Shown one piece after another: positions 35,501-48,000 of a stretch of DNA of 64,000 nucleotides; the stretch's first letter is position 1, and each line of letters opens with the position of its first letter. The notes beneath the pieces are model-generated. The model ran no database searches, was not told where the DNA came from, and saw nothing but the letters and a program-made list of their open reading frames with translations. This DNA comes from Drosophila persimilis (taxonomy: Eukaryota; Arthropoda; Insecta; Diptera; Drosophilidae): the NCBI RefSeq assembly GCF_003286085.1, contig NW_020825294.1, positions 5,022,001 to 5,086,000 on the forward strand. Reading direction: 5' to 3'. The position numbers and the translations under genes are program-made.

Positions 35501-37399
35501 ATAAGGGGTACAGTGGAAGCTCAGACGGTGGACATATTTGTAGGTGCCCTTCTACTCTGTGCCTTGAATATGTCTCTTAGGCGCTGATCTTTCGTCCGTT
35601 TCAATGCCGACTTGGAAAAGTCTTTCTTGTGATCTAATCTGCGTTAAACGCACAACAGTACTTGCTAGAACATTAGCTTTCCCCTCAAGAGAGCCATCAC
35701 TGTACTTTTATTATGGAATTCGCCGTTCTCAGAGCCAATAGACTTCGATTTCTTTAATTGCCTGTAATCTTAACAAGTCTACCGGCGATTAAGCCAAATC
35801 AAACCTAAATGTTAGCCGTCAAAACAGAAATTTATGGATGAGCTTTCCACGAGCGCTAAGTACTATTGTTTCTCTTACGCTTCTCTCTCTATGGGCACTC
35901 ACTTGCGGTTGTTGTTTATTTGTTAAACAGAAACAAATCACAAATATACTCCTGTGTATATCCTTATGGTGGAAATTGAAATTCGATAAGGATACGGTGG
36001 ACACACTCGAAGGCACTTGAGCACGCGGAGGTATAGCTTACACACTTATAGGATAGCACTTGCCACGGATACGGATATGGATATGGATATGGAGAGAGAA
36101 CGCGACCCAGAGCAGTACCGTTACCCACGAAAGCTTGATTACGAGTGCGGCGGACGATGGCGCAGCCCTCAGAAACTACAACGACGACGGAGACAGTGAC
36201 CGGCGTTCAGAGCAGAGCAGAGCAGAACAGAACAGAGAGAATCAACGCCGGAGCAGCAGCTGCCGTTGCCATAGCCGTTGCTGCTGTTTCTGTTGCTGTT
36301 GCCGTTGCCGTTGCCGCTGATGATGAATGTCAGTCAAGTGCGCCGCCGGCACATCACATGAAAATACGGCTTGAGAAGAGCTTTCTACATACATATGTAT
36401 TATGTCTGTCTGTCTGTGTGTGTGGGTGTGGGGGTGTTTGGGTTAATTTGCGCTTTAGATTTTCCATAGTTTTGTCATTGAATTTTGAATTAAACTTAAT
36501 GAAATCTGAAACTCTGTCGGCTCTCAAACTGCACTGCTGCTGAAACTGGGGCAAATATTATAAATCCCTAATCTGTATTCGATTGCACTCGAAATTCGGA
36601 ATGCAATTTCGCATGTCCAACGAGCTTTGCAGGAAACGTAAACAAATCATAAATGATTTGAATTAAAACCAAAATTGATAACCAGTTGTCGAAACCTTAT
36701 CAATGCGGCTAATCGTTGAGATTAGCACTGACTGAACCATACACAAATCAGCTCATACTACTACACATGTAAGCCCCCTAAATTGACCGGACCGAGAACC
36801 GATCAAAGTTTCATAGAGCTTCCAATTTTCGCCACCAACATCAACCAATAACTGGGCCAAACTTTGCCAAAACAAAACCAATCCAATCCAATGCTTTGGC
36901 AACACCCCCCCACGAGGACTGCAGAATTGGCTGAGGCAATAGAATAATCAAATGTCTGAGAGCATGGAACACCCAAATGCTCCAGCGGGCATTCGGGCTG
37001 GCTCACTTATTGGATTATTGTCTCTCTGTGTCGCTAGGGGGTGGCGTGCCGTGCATATATGGATTAGTATTTGGTTGACTGACAGGTGAGTTACCGAAAC
37101 AGATTATGTTGCATTGAATTAAATTAGGTTGTCGGTCAAATGGAACACATGGAATTTCCTGATGTGAAAGTAGGTCCCAAACTCAAACTACCCGATGTAA
37201 CGATTTTTCATTTGAATGTGACAGTGTTACAAAACCCCCACAGGTTCGAATTTATTGTCGGGAACCGAACCGAACTATGTTATTACACTACTGTTAAGTA
37301 AGTCAAATTCGAACGATAAATTTGGCGCTTAACAGCCCCTCATTTTGCCAAGTCTAGTGTGACCGTGCAATGTCAACTGTTGCAACGAAAATGTTACTT
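32565..37399. other. Noncoding upstream region of the CD36-family gene
   Basis: Mostly A/T-rich. It holds a short hydrophobic ORF (listed separately), GGATAT repeats (about 36,076-36,095), an AGAGC/AGAAC-repeat block (about 36,210-36,240) and GCCGTT repeats (about 36,290-36,318). GA/CG-rich DNA around 36.1-36.3 kb could be a 5' region, but no transcript can be shown. The minus-strand motif 1 word CGGTCACACT occurs at 37,356-37,365. Confidence 0.4.
33553..33903 (-). CDS. Hydrophobic ORF, 116 aa, unrecognised
   Basis: Begins MQFNCSSIDRQCLSLPHG and contains two likely membrane segments (NILVFIVIYCLHF near residue 41 and YSICVYLLITMGIFYM near the end), joined by a basic linker with KRSFQLIKTLNPLKS. 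I do not recognise it. It has no neighbour that explains it and no clear splice sites. It could be a stand-alone small membrane protein, one exon of a larger gene or a chance ORF in A/T-rich DNA, which tends to give hydrophobic translations. Confidence 0.2.
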   Translation of the reverse strand: MQFNCSSIDRQCLSLPHGSIHLADAVRNPLIGMQWIPAMTNILVFIVIYCLHFHYGKPYSMYECKRSFQLIKTLNPLKSVRRSFVIITTDTGIDKIYSICVYLLITMGIFYMTTRV

Positions 37400-38830
37400 C
37401 AAATTTAAATTCAAATTCGCAAGGTGGTGGTTTTAAGGTCTCCGAGAATCGAGGTGTTTTTAGCATAGGCCAGCAGTTCCTGTGGCGTCCTTTTGGAGGC
37501 ATCCTCCAGTGATGCCAGCACTGGGGCGCCCAGGTATCTCCTCCTTGCCCTTGAGAGAGGCGGACAGTAGCAGATGAGATGTTCCAGGGTTTCGATAGCC
37601 CCAGGTTCATCACATTTCCTACAACTGTCTCTGTTGGTGATGCCTAGCTTAGCTGCACGTGCAGCAGCCAGACAGTGACCTGTAAGTATTCCTACTAGCA
37701 ATCTACAGTCCTTTCGTGGTAGGTGCAGTAGGTAGTGGCTAAGTTTCTCGCAATCAGGCGAGCGTGAATGTCCAGGCGGTCGATTCCGAGTACAGTTTCG
37801 AGTGCTTTTGTTGGGGTTGACCTCAGCGCCCCTGTCATACAGAGCAGAGCCTGTCGCTAAGTCTTTTCCATATGCTTATGGTATGTCTTCTTTTCAATAG
37901 CCTGCCACCACACTAAGGCTCCACACAGCAGAGTTGGCCGCACCACCGAGATGTAGATCCAGTGCATTAGAGCAGGTAACAGGCCCCATGTGCTGCTGAG
38001 CATCTTCTTGGATGCATAAAGCGCAATGGTAGCCTTGCTGTCCAGTACTGTGCCTAGGTATTTCACCTGTGATTTTGGAGTCAGCCTAGTTTGGTCAATT
38101 TTCGGGGGGGTCCACATCGGTACCTTGTACCTCTTGGTAAAGAGGATGAGGTCCGTCTTGTACGCGTTGATACTGAGTCCTACCTCTTCCGCCCACTCAC
38201 GTATCTCCCTGAGTGTACGTTCCATTATGGAGCTGAGGGTCGATGGACATACACCCGTAATAAGTATGCTTATGTCATCTGCATAGGCTGTTATTTTTGG
38301 GGCCTTCCTTTCAAATCTCTTAATGATCTCTTCCACAGTAGTGGCGATAGGACTCCACCTTGAGGTGTGCCTCTGTGTGCCCCCTTTACCATGGAAGCGG
38401 TGCCCCACTCCGATTGCACCCGTCTACAACTTAGGAGGTTTTTGATCCAAACGTTGATTGCAGGGTGTATGTTATTCGCTTCTAGGCGACTTGTTATTGC
38501 GGTTGTTGCCACGTTGTTGAATGCTCCTGAGATGTCCACAAATGCTCCCAAAGCATACTTTTTGTTGTGAAGGACGCTCTCGATGGTGGCTACTAGCGAG
38601 TGTAGTGCCGTCTCCACTGATTTCCCTTTAGTGTAGGCGTGTTGGTTTTTCCCTATACCTCATTCCTGATGTGCAAATCCAACAGCTTTTCTAGTGTTTT
38701 TAGTATAAAAGAGGTAAGGCTTATCGGTCTGTAATCCTTGGGACTCACGTGGGACTGGCCGCCACGCACCTCTAGCCATGGCCTTAACTTATTCTTGCCA
38801 TCGGTAAGGCATAAATGAATCCGTACTACT
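37400..38830 (-). mobile_element. LINE retrotransposon fragment (I/LOA/Jockey superfamily), 5'-truncated
   Basis: On the minus strand, in order: KDYRPISLTSFILKTLEKLL (about 38,750-38,690), GAFVDISGAFNNV (RT motif with the first catalytic Asp), TPQGGVLSPLLW (38,350 region), AYADDISILI (the YADD box), then LTPKSQVKYLGTVLDS and CRKCDEPGAIETLEHLICYC, a C-terminal zinc-knuckle-like motif. The endonuclease and gag-like ORF are absent, so the copy is truncated at its 5' end. Frame changes near 38,330-38,345 and near 37,700-37,860, and an in-frame stop near 38,650, make it inactive. It sits about 100 bp past the stop codon of Gr28a, in the same orientation. The clade call is from motif wording only. 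End coordinates are approximate. Confidence 0.85.
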
Positions 38831-38934
38831 TATCACCCACACGACAGTTTTTAAATATTTGCATATTTGTGTGTTTTTGTTTTTAATTTGTGTTTAAAGA
38901 AATATAAACAGCAATGGAACATGTAAATGCTTGA

Positions 38935-40410
38935 CTAGTCATGGAGAAAGTGAAGTTGAGAAGCATTTGCGCCGACTGCGTCTTCCATGTGATGTGTGGC
39001 GCGGAATTGGACGAGTATAATGAGATAGCAAGTGGCGGCGCCAGTTATCTGCAACGAGGCAATAGAATACACATATTAATTAAAGTTCACTTGCTGATAT
39101 CTCATCGTACAGACTGTAAATATGAGCGTGCGGTCCAAGCGAAAAAGTCCTGCGGCTGTGAAGAGCACTCTCCTGTGGGAGAGCTGCAATGAGAGCCGGA
39201 ACAGACGATCGCGCAGCTCTGGATCATCGGTGATATTGAGGATCTTATGAACAATGGCAGCACTTTGGTTGCCCTCCAGAATAGTTCGACTGCTGGACTC
39301 CACAATCAGAATGATTATGACAATATACCAACTCATTTGAATGAGGAAGAAGGCAAAGAACTCATCCGTCTCAAAGACATCCAGTCGCTTGGGGTTCAGG
39401 ACAGCTTCGAGGATGTAAAAGTCATCAAAGAGTATAAACAGAAAGGAGATGGCTATAATGCCGAGCAGTGGATAGGTGAAGTACTCCTCGATGGTGTGGC
39501 AAATGTCGCACAGCAGATTATGGATGTTCGACACCTGTTTGATGGCATATTCCGGATTCAGGCGTATTATGGAAGTCACGCTGTACCGCTTCATCGGAGT
39601 GCTGATAAAATTTCGCAGACGATGCGAGTATCGCTTGTGATTCACCACCGAATGCATGGGCGAGAGCTCCAGGGCGTTGTACTGTTCGATGTGTGCATCC
39701 AGAATGTCCTGCAGGATCTATTTGTGGAGTATCGCATTAACATGTAAAATGTTTTCGAATTTAAGTGTATCTTATCTCACTTCGTTGAGCATGCTAAAAC
39801 GACTCTTGGCCAAGTCCGTGGTGCATAGAAACTTGAAGACCATTAGGCTGATGTTTATGTGGGGCAGGGCGAACGTAGTGAAGGTCTCGAACGAGGGCGA
39901 TATAGTGGCACTCACCAGCAGGCCATAGCTCACACACAAGTAGATGACGTTAAACAGCAGCATGCCCAGGGAAATTAGGAAACTGAACAACAGAATCCTA
40001 CGATAGTCCAGCTTCATGCCCAGCCGTACGAATATCTCATCCACCACAATGTAGTTCTGTATAATGCTGACCAAACGTTGCCGCTTGAACATCGTGAAGC
40101 CAAAAATGGTGGACATGGCCAGGATACCAGTCAGACGCAGGGTTTTATCGCCCAGCCGCGTAATATTCGTCTGAAAGAAGTAGCCAATTATGGAGTCACC
40201 CTCCAGGCCAGATGTCACGAAACACAGCACGAAGAACAGATAGTGCACGATACCGGCGACGAAGGAGTATGTGGATGTCTGCACTTCCTTCCGCGGATTC
40301 AGATTGAGGCGAAACGGAGCCAGGCCCAGCAGGGATATGTATGTCAGCGGACGCAACGCCTGAAATACATTGTCCGCTTGGGAGATGCGCTCCCACAGCT
40401 TAAAGGCCAT
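38935..40410 (-). CDS. Gr28a: Gr28a, gustatory receptor family protein, 448 aa
   Basis: Seven-transmembrane ligand-gated channel subunit of the insect gustatory receptor family. Three exons on the minus strand join in phase 0: 40410-39781, 39717-39115 and 39048-38935 (TAG). The protein starts MAFKLWERISQADNVFQALR and has LRPLTYISLLGLAPFRLNL, GDSIIGYFFQTNITRLGDK and the long second-exon domain ending FTAAGLFRLDRTLIFT. The last exon encodes ITGAATCYLIILVQF, the family's C-terminal TYhhhhhQF signature with Cys replacing Thr. The wording matches D. melanogaster Gr28a closely throughout. The donor of exon 2 (ACA|GTCTGT) is weak, but the phase and the acceptor support it. It lies directly downstream of Gr28b in the same orientation, as in D. 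melanogaster. Confidence 0.95.
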
Positions 40411-41052
40411 TTTGTCTTGTCTAACTGTGGCGTAAGAGGAAACGTCTGCACGGCTCGCGTATTTTCCGCAAACTGAAGAACGGAAGTGCCCGGCTGATGA
40501 TGATTGCCATTGTCATTGTTCGGTGCCAACAGCTAACGCGAGACAAGGCTCATATATCAAAATCGTTAAAGGGTCTGCAACACACACCTTGGCACACGGC
40601 ACACGGCACACGTTACACGGCACACGTTATAAGGCAGACACATGGACGCTGGGACAGCATAATAAGCTAATATCAATAGCGACAAATATTTAATTAAGCT
40701 TAAATGAGCCACCGCGAGGAGGTTCAGAAGGGGGCCCGGAGACAAGGTCATCAGCAAACAATTGCCTCGAGTTCAGCGCGATTCCGTGACCCGGACATTT
40801 TTTGAACCACTCCACCGTACTACAGGCTATACATTACAATTGGCAAACAATTTATGGCAAGCGCGAAAAGGCATTTAGGGCCCACGCAACCCGACCAAAA
40901 ATTGGCAATAAGCAGAAAGGAAAATTCACTCAAGATATTAAGAGCATTAACCTGATGGGTTTGTCGGCTAAAACACAAAAAAAGGAAGGAATAAGCGGAT
41001 TCTCTAACTCAAGTTCTACTAAAACAGCACTTTAAATTCTTTTTTACGATTA
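40411..41052. other. Intergenic Gr28a-Gr28b, no gene
   Basis: Upstream region of Gr28a and 3' flank of Gr28b. It holds an imperfect CACACGGCACACGTTA repeat (about 40,590-40,640). No other feature is seen. Confidence 0.45.
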
Positions 41053-41058
41053 TTTATT
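41053..41058 (-). terminator. Gr28b poly(A) signal
   Basis: AATAAA on the minus strand, about 205 bp after the Gr28b stop codon. It is the first such hexamer downstream. Confidence 0.45.
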
Positions 41059-41262
41059 GCCAATAATTAATTGGAGTATAGACAACACTTTGAAAGCAAC
41101 AAGAACAAACATATACATACAAAAAATACATATTCTGGTACATGGTAGTTGCACAAACATCTGGACGTACTCGTATTCTATATCATTTCACCCCGGCTCC
41201 ATCGCACTCACTCCACACCCATAATTGGTAGTATGTATATTCGTAACTACATACATTTACAT

Positions 41263-42023
41263 CTAATTTGTATGATTCGTTATATTATTGAAGGTCTCAC
41301 AACAGGAATAATAATTCCCATTGCTATTGTGGGGGGAATTGGATGTGAACTGCAGCAAGATGATGAGATACGTGGTCAACGCACCACTGATCTGTTAAAG
41401 AAGATAAGGGAAAATGAGTGAAATACTACACAACTCGTAGTTTATTCTATCCAACCACTTACCGTAAAATACAAAGTTCTATCGATGTTGAAGAGACCCG
41501 CGGCTGTAAAATTGATTTTCAAGTGCAGTAATTGCATGGAAAATTGTTGTAGCTTTTCCTTGACCTCCGGGCTTTTGGTTTTGTTCATCAGAGAGTGGAC
41601 TATGCCTCCAGTTTTTTCGCTCTTCTTGATGGCCCGATTGCTGCCCTCGACAATCGAAATGATGGCAATCAAGTACAGAATCATTTGACACGAGAAGAAG
41701 GTGACGAATTCCACGGTTTTGAATTTGCTTTCGCGCTTCGATTTGCCCAGCAATGTCTCCAGAACATAGTACGCATCGAAAACAATGATCAGAAAGGCAA
41801 TGGATATGATCGTAAGCAGTTGGTAGGTGAAGTATTTGTTGGCCGTGGCGGCAGCCTCGCAAATCAGGTGATGTATCTCCATGGATTCCTGTATAATCTC
41901 TGCCGGATCTTTGGTCACAATTGTGTACATGGAAAAGGAGTCGAGACATTGGAGGGAACGTTGTTTCTGGACCACTCCCTTCAAGCTGTGAGAGTCCCAC
42001 TGATGGGAGAGGTTCTTCAGGAC
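41263..42023 (-). CDS. Gr28b: Gr28b shared 3' exons (common C-terminal half)
   Basis: Exon 42023-41463 (187 codons) ends TTTACG|GTAAGT. Exon 41391-41263 (42 aa plus TAG) starts after TTTAACAG. They encode the last membrane segments and the pore-lining end of every Gr28b isoform. The intracellular linker includes PAEIIQESMEIHHLICEAA. The exon layout is the same as in Gr28a, with the second intron at the same site (FT|ISG versus FT|ITG). Confidence 0.92.
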
Positions 42024-45000
42024 CTGCAAATACAACAAATGAATTTTTCAATGAATAACTTTAGAATCAGATCTATCTTAACCTTATTTAGAGCACTCAA
42101 GTAGATGCGCAATTTGATCATCAAATTGCCCGCCAAAAAGCAAACGGCACAAACTATGAAATGCGGCGAAAAATAACTTATAACCGAGGATATGGAGAAT
42201 GTGCCCGCATCTCTCATGCTGATCATGAGAAAGCTGCAAGTGATATAGGCCGTCGTAGTGCCAGTCATGACGAGGACCAAGCGATTCATACGCCGTGCTG
42301 CAGGTCCCTGGTGATGGGTTATCCCAACCCGCGGAAACGACTCACGTTCCAGGCAATCGAATACGGCCAGGACATGCAGCAGCTTCCGACGCTTGGCCAG
42401 TGATATGAGGAGTATGGCTATGATGCCAAACATTCCATTGACTTTCTGCAGGCCATCGATCACATTCGAGATGTCCGACAGAAAGAAGTTTGACATCAGG
42501 GAGCGAGGATCGAGGGTACTGTACACAAAGTTCACAACGTATACAATCATGCGAAAGATGATGTTGAAGTAACCAAAGTAGGATGCACTGAGTCTGCTGC
42601 TGCCGGCGGATGTGCTGGTCACATAGTAGGGCACAATGCCCAGCCAGAGTGCCAGCCACAGGGTCACCCGGTAACAGGTGTAGACGTCGTGAGGACGCGC
42701 CATGTAAACCAAACGATTGAACAGCCACATGGCGTATGAGTAACGTAGCCAATTGAGTAGCTTCCGACTCTGACTCGCCCGGGCGGGATGGTAATCTCTA
42801 TGAATACTGAGACGCTAATGAAATGGAACTCTACCCCAATTGATGGGATGATTACCAATAATCGTCCTGACTAATACGCAGCTAATTAAATAAAGAGCTT
42901 CAAACGGCAGACAGGACAGTAAAACATGTCATTAAATTATTGTACAGTTTCAGTTTCACACCTTATTCAATGCTTCCAGGTGTTGCCACAGACGATGGAG
43001 GAAGGCTCCAAACAGGATCACGGTGCTCAGCAGAAAGATCAGGGGCACATAGAAGGCCACAGCTGCGGGATAGCTGGGCCTCACATCGTTCCGCAGCAGC
43101 ATCCAAGTGGAGCTTATTAAATACGCCAACTGCACGGTGGACATCAGAAAGAGCTGCGAGTGCCTCAACCTCATGATTGCCGGATAATTGAAGACCACAC
43201 CCACATCCAGTAGATGTCCATCAATGCGGGATATCAGATTGCAGAGGTGAATCAGCAGGCGCACCCGGATGGTGCTGCACAGGAAGAGTATGGACATGCC
43301 TGTCATGCCGATGAATTTTTGTAGCGATTCCCCGACCTGAGATATTTCTGACTTGAAGAAATAGCCCACAATGCTCTGCTGCTGAATGAGGGCCGTGAGG
43401 AAGCAGTAGCTGAAGAAGCTCAACTGGATGAGGGCATTCAAGTACCCTATTTTACTAAGCTGGTAGTGTCGAGCCCCCGCCTCGCCCCTGAGTCGGAATG
43501 GCGTCAGACCCAGGATGTAGGTGCACAGGAGCAGCGTCTGCTGCGAGCCGTGGGCATCTCTCGGGTGGAACAACTCCCGCCAAAATCCACTCATCGCAAG
43601 TGCAACGGACAACTGTTATCCATTCTGTGGACACAAGTTCCTTTTATAGCTTTATCCTAAAGTTCAGTTCTCTCATTAGTTCTTAAAGTTTTCATGACCC
43701 AAGAACCCAAGAACCCACATACTCACACCTTGGACTTGATGGCTGGCTAACTGTTGTCTACTCTTCGCCGCTGACAGGTCAGGTAATGGAAACCCGTCCA
43801 TCACACATTCAGCAAGTTTTTATTTAATGACAGTTTTTACCCTCATTTTGTTGGCCAGCGTTTATGAAATTATAAAACTGGCGGGTTCATGGTTCATGGT
43901 TCATGGCCAGTGTCCGTGCTAATTAAATTAATTGAATTGTATAAGAAACCACGCTTTAAGGGTTTAACCCCAAGGTAATAAGGTTTCTTGGTGAGTATTG
44001 TGATTGATTTGGGAATTATTAAATTGGTGGGAGAGACTGGGCGATAGTTTTCAAGAATAGGAGAGGGAATTGTCTGAGTCTCAAGTCTATATAATTTGTA
44101 TGACGTATGAAGTGCTTTAAGAGTAGTTTGCCTTTGCCTCTGGAATAAACTTGATCTCTTACCGGTCTTTGGATGAAGATTCCCCCAAAGATAGTTCGTA
44201 CTTCTTAAGCTCGTAATATCTTTTGGGGAATCTTCATCCAAAGACCGGTAAGAGATCAAGTTTATTCCAGAGGCAAGATCTCTCGATATAACAATTTTAT
44301 CAGGACTGAAACAAAGCCTTTTTAAACCTTACCTTATTTACCATCACCAGACGCATCTCCACCAGATACGTAAAGCAAGTGAAAACGGCAATGGCTATAG
44401 AGATGACTGTATGTTGAATGAGGAAGGTGAAGTGCAATGCCATACTGGGGGCCACTAGCGAAGAGTACAGCACGGAGAAGGTGCCACAGGTGAAGCAAAT
44501 GTTCACCATAAACATGGAGAACAGAATCATATAGCTGAATCGCAGGACCTTGCTGTACATGATCTTGATGCCAACGGTCTGCAGTTGCATGTCCATAGTG
44601 TGAAACTTCTCAAGGCAACGCTCCAAGCGATGGTTGGGGATGATGGACGTCAGATAGATGACAGTGACGCCAATAAAGCCGCTAACAATCTGCATCATGT
44701 CCCCAAAGTAGGTGATGCGGGAACGGAAGAAATAGCTGGCCACGGACTCGCAATTGTTGAAGATCGTGAGGGTATAGCAGATGGCATAGAGGGTTATGTG
44801 GATGATCCCGTTGACAAAGCCGAATATAGTCTTTTTGATGTCCTTGCGGCCTGTGGCACTGTCGCTGCTGATGTAGAAGGATGTGAGACCGTGCCAGTAG
44901 GTCACATGGAAGACTGGGCGCAGACACTCGTACAGCTGTTTGGCGGAGAGGAAACGACGCACGCGACGGCGCAACGGCTGGCACAGGCCGGACTCGACCT

Positions 45001-48000
45001 CTATTTCGACCGTATCCGTATCCTTGCCCGCTTCCATGATTCGTGTAGTGTCCGCTCCGTTTGAGCTTCGCCCGGCAACTGACGCCAGAGACCACAAATG
45101 ATTTGCATTTCTACCAGGCTACCACGCTCAAGAGCGTGGCACCTCCTCCCAGGAAACTCTCCCATTAGGTGGGGCCAGCAGGAAAAGTAAATAATTTTCC
45201 ATTTTTATGTACTGTCCCGGTCTAGACAGCCGTTTGGCAAGCTGCCTTCCGTTCGGGGTCCGACCATTAACCTATTAGCTTAAGCTGCTGCATTTTAATT
45301 AATGGCGTTTCCCCAGGGGACATCTTTACCCCAGGGTATTCTCTGTCATGGTCCGATTTCCCCACATTCAGGGGAAGTTTTTCCCGCGTGCCTTTGTCGG
45401 TCAACCTGCGGGGATATTTTCTATTTGGATCAATGAATGACCAGAGACCAATAATGATGTTCTCTCCACTTTTTCCCTGCGTTTATTGACCCCCATCATA
45501 AGCCTAATGAGTTTTATGGTTTCCGTGAAATGCTCAAATGAATTTATGTCAATTGTTCAACAGGATATTGCCATGGTTATTAGGTGTGTGTGTTTTTGTG
45601 TCCTTTCGTCAGGTGAGATTTCGCCCAGCTTGCGCGGAAGAGTGCCATCGGACTTAAGGGTATCATAAATGACATGATTATGATGGTTTCCATTGAGTTC
45701 GTTGGCTGATTTAAATAATGCGTAGAAAAGTGAAACTTTAATGTTGCGAGTGATTCCAAGAATACTCTTGAATTTGCATAATTCTGCATTGAAAACCGTT
45801 TAGTTGAAAAAGGGTGAGTCGCAGAAAGAATAAGATAGGAGTGCCTGTAAATATGTCATTTTGTTGAATAATTTTATTTAAATCGCAGCAGAGATACAGG
45901 GATGATTTTCGATACGAAACGATGCGAAATCAACTCTGTTGTCTCAATTTCAACCAGTTGCGCCTTTTTTTCATGGGTGCAAGATACCAACCGTTAAATT
46001 TTTGAAATTGAACACATGATAATTGGTACATTCTTTGTCCATAGCACCAATCAGCAATTTGGGATGGGCGGAATATTTAATCTTTGAAATGTCTGTGAAA
46101 ATAGTGTCATTTCTAAAAAGATTGTATTTTAAAATGAAAATGAGAGCTCTTTCCGTCTATCCAGGACCCTGTTTCAGCGCCAGGCCTAACCAGGACGACT
46201 CCCCGACGGCTTTCAATCTTCTGGGCTACAATGAAGACGGAGGTGGCGGGGGCGGCGTGCGACGCTCGCACCGCATCAAACAAAAGACCCAAAGGCCGAA
46301 GGTCAGCCAGGGAAGCGTCATTTCTTTCAATCCGCCATCCATCAGCATGGAGGACCAGATGGCGATGCTGGCCAACACGGAGGCCATCAACGAGCAGTTC
46401 CTGCGCAGCGAGGGCCTGTTCACGTTCCAGCTGCTCCGCGAGAACCAATACAGATGTTCCAGGCAGGTGAGCCAGGAGAATGCGGAGATGGAGTGCAACT
46501 GCTACCTCACTGGCGATGAGGAGGCCCAGTCCGAGGAGTATCTGTTCTGCGGATCGGGCTGCATCAACCGTATGCTGATGATCGAGTGTGGTCCGCTGTG
46601 CTCCAACGGAGAGCGGTGCACGAACAAACGCTTTCAGCTGAACCAGTGCTGGCCCTGTCGCGTCTTCCGCACCGAGAAGAAGGGCTGTGGGATTTCGGCC
46701 GAACTGGCGATCCCAGCCGGAGAGTTCATCATGGAGTATGTGGGAGAGGTGATCGACAGCGCGGAGTTCGAGCGACGTCAGCATCGCTACGCAGAGGGGC
46801 GCAACCGGCATTACTACTTCATGGCGCTGCGGGGTGGGGCCATCATCGATGCCACGATGGGGGGCAACATATCGCGTTTCATGAACCACAGCTGCGATCC
46901 CAATGCAGAGACCCAGAAGTGGACGGTCAACGGGGAGCTGAGGATCGGCCTCTTCAGCGTGAAGAGCATTATGCCGGGGGAGGAGATCACCTTCGATTAC
47001 CGGTACCAGCCGTACGACAGGATTGCCCAGCCCTGCTACTGCGAGGCAGCCAACTGCCGCGGCTGGCTCGGCTACGCGAACCCGAAGCGGACAAAAGTGG
47101 GCAGTACCGCTTTCGCCGGGATACGCACTAGGAAGCTCCCCATCCGCACGAGCGGCAACAACAACATCTGCTCAATCACCGCCCAGCCGAAGGCCAACAA
47201 TCCCACCGAAGGACAGCCCCGGGCGGAGATTTTCCGTCACCCGGAAACGGGTGGGACAATGCAGCCACACCATGGCTCACTGTGCAAGGAGCAAAGTCCA
47301 TCCAGTAGGGTAGCGCAGGACGAGGCAGACAAGCCTCCCTGCCCTTCTCACACAACACGGAGATGGGCCAGTGGCTCCCCAGAATTGAACGATCAGGACA
47401 CCACTTGTGTGGGTTACAAGATGCTTGTGAAAGCATGGAAGCTTTGCCGCCATATAGGCATTGTGATCAGAAGTCTGAGATGGGCGTTTACAAGCTACAG
47501 GACCAAATACCGCTGTGCAACACCCCCACCGAGCAGGCGAAGAAGAAGGCGAAGGATCAGCTGCAGGTAGATCCTTTAAAACCAAATCCTACTTCCGCTA
47601 CGAAACTTTTTCATCGATACGATTGAATTAAACCAATGGCCTGCCCATTACAAAGGCTTCCTCAAGAGATACAAAGAAGGACTACAATATAAGTGTAAGC
47701 AAATTTCTTCGATTCAGATCATCATTGGAACAAGATGACGGCACTCATATCCCAATCTCTCAATTACGAAATTACATCCAAAACAAATCACAAGTCCACA
47801 ATCTCAGTTTCCTCCATTTGCCGTCATTACAGACCGCCAAAAATAGGCAACACTTGTTGACCATAACTCATAAGTCAGTCCTCTCCACTCTATGTCAAAC
47901 TAAATCAGAGCACACGATCTTTGAAGAGCAGCAACCAGGTTAAACCAATAAAAATACACAGCAAAGCACTCTTGTGTGTCCTTGGATTTACATAAATTAA

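Noticed and set aside
37356-37365. Motif 1 promoter word near the LINE 3' end
   Set aside because: A single word with no gene downstream in its orientation. It may belong to a repeat or occur by chance.
39247-39747. 166-aa plus-strand ORF
   Set aside because: It is antisense to the second exon of Gr28a, and its composition follows from that exon.
44134-44276. Canonical miRNA precursor
   Set aside because: The stem is 60 bp and almost perfect, unlike the ~22-bp-arm, bulged fly miRNA stems. Kept as a hairpin finding instead.
46113-46889. 258-aa minus-strand ORF
   Set aside because: It is the shadow of the GC-rich Set2-like coding sequence on the other strand.
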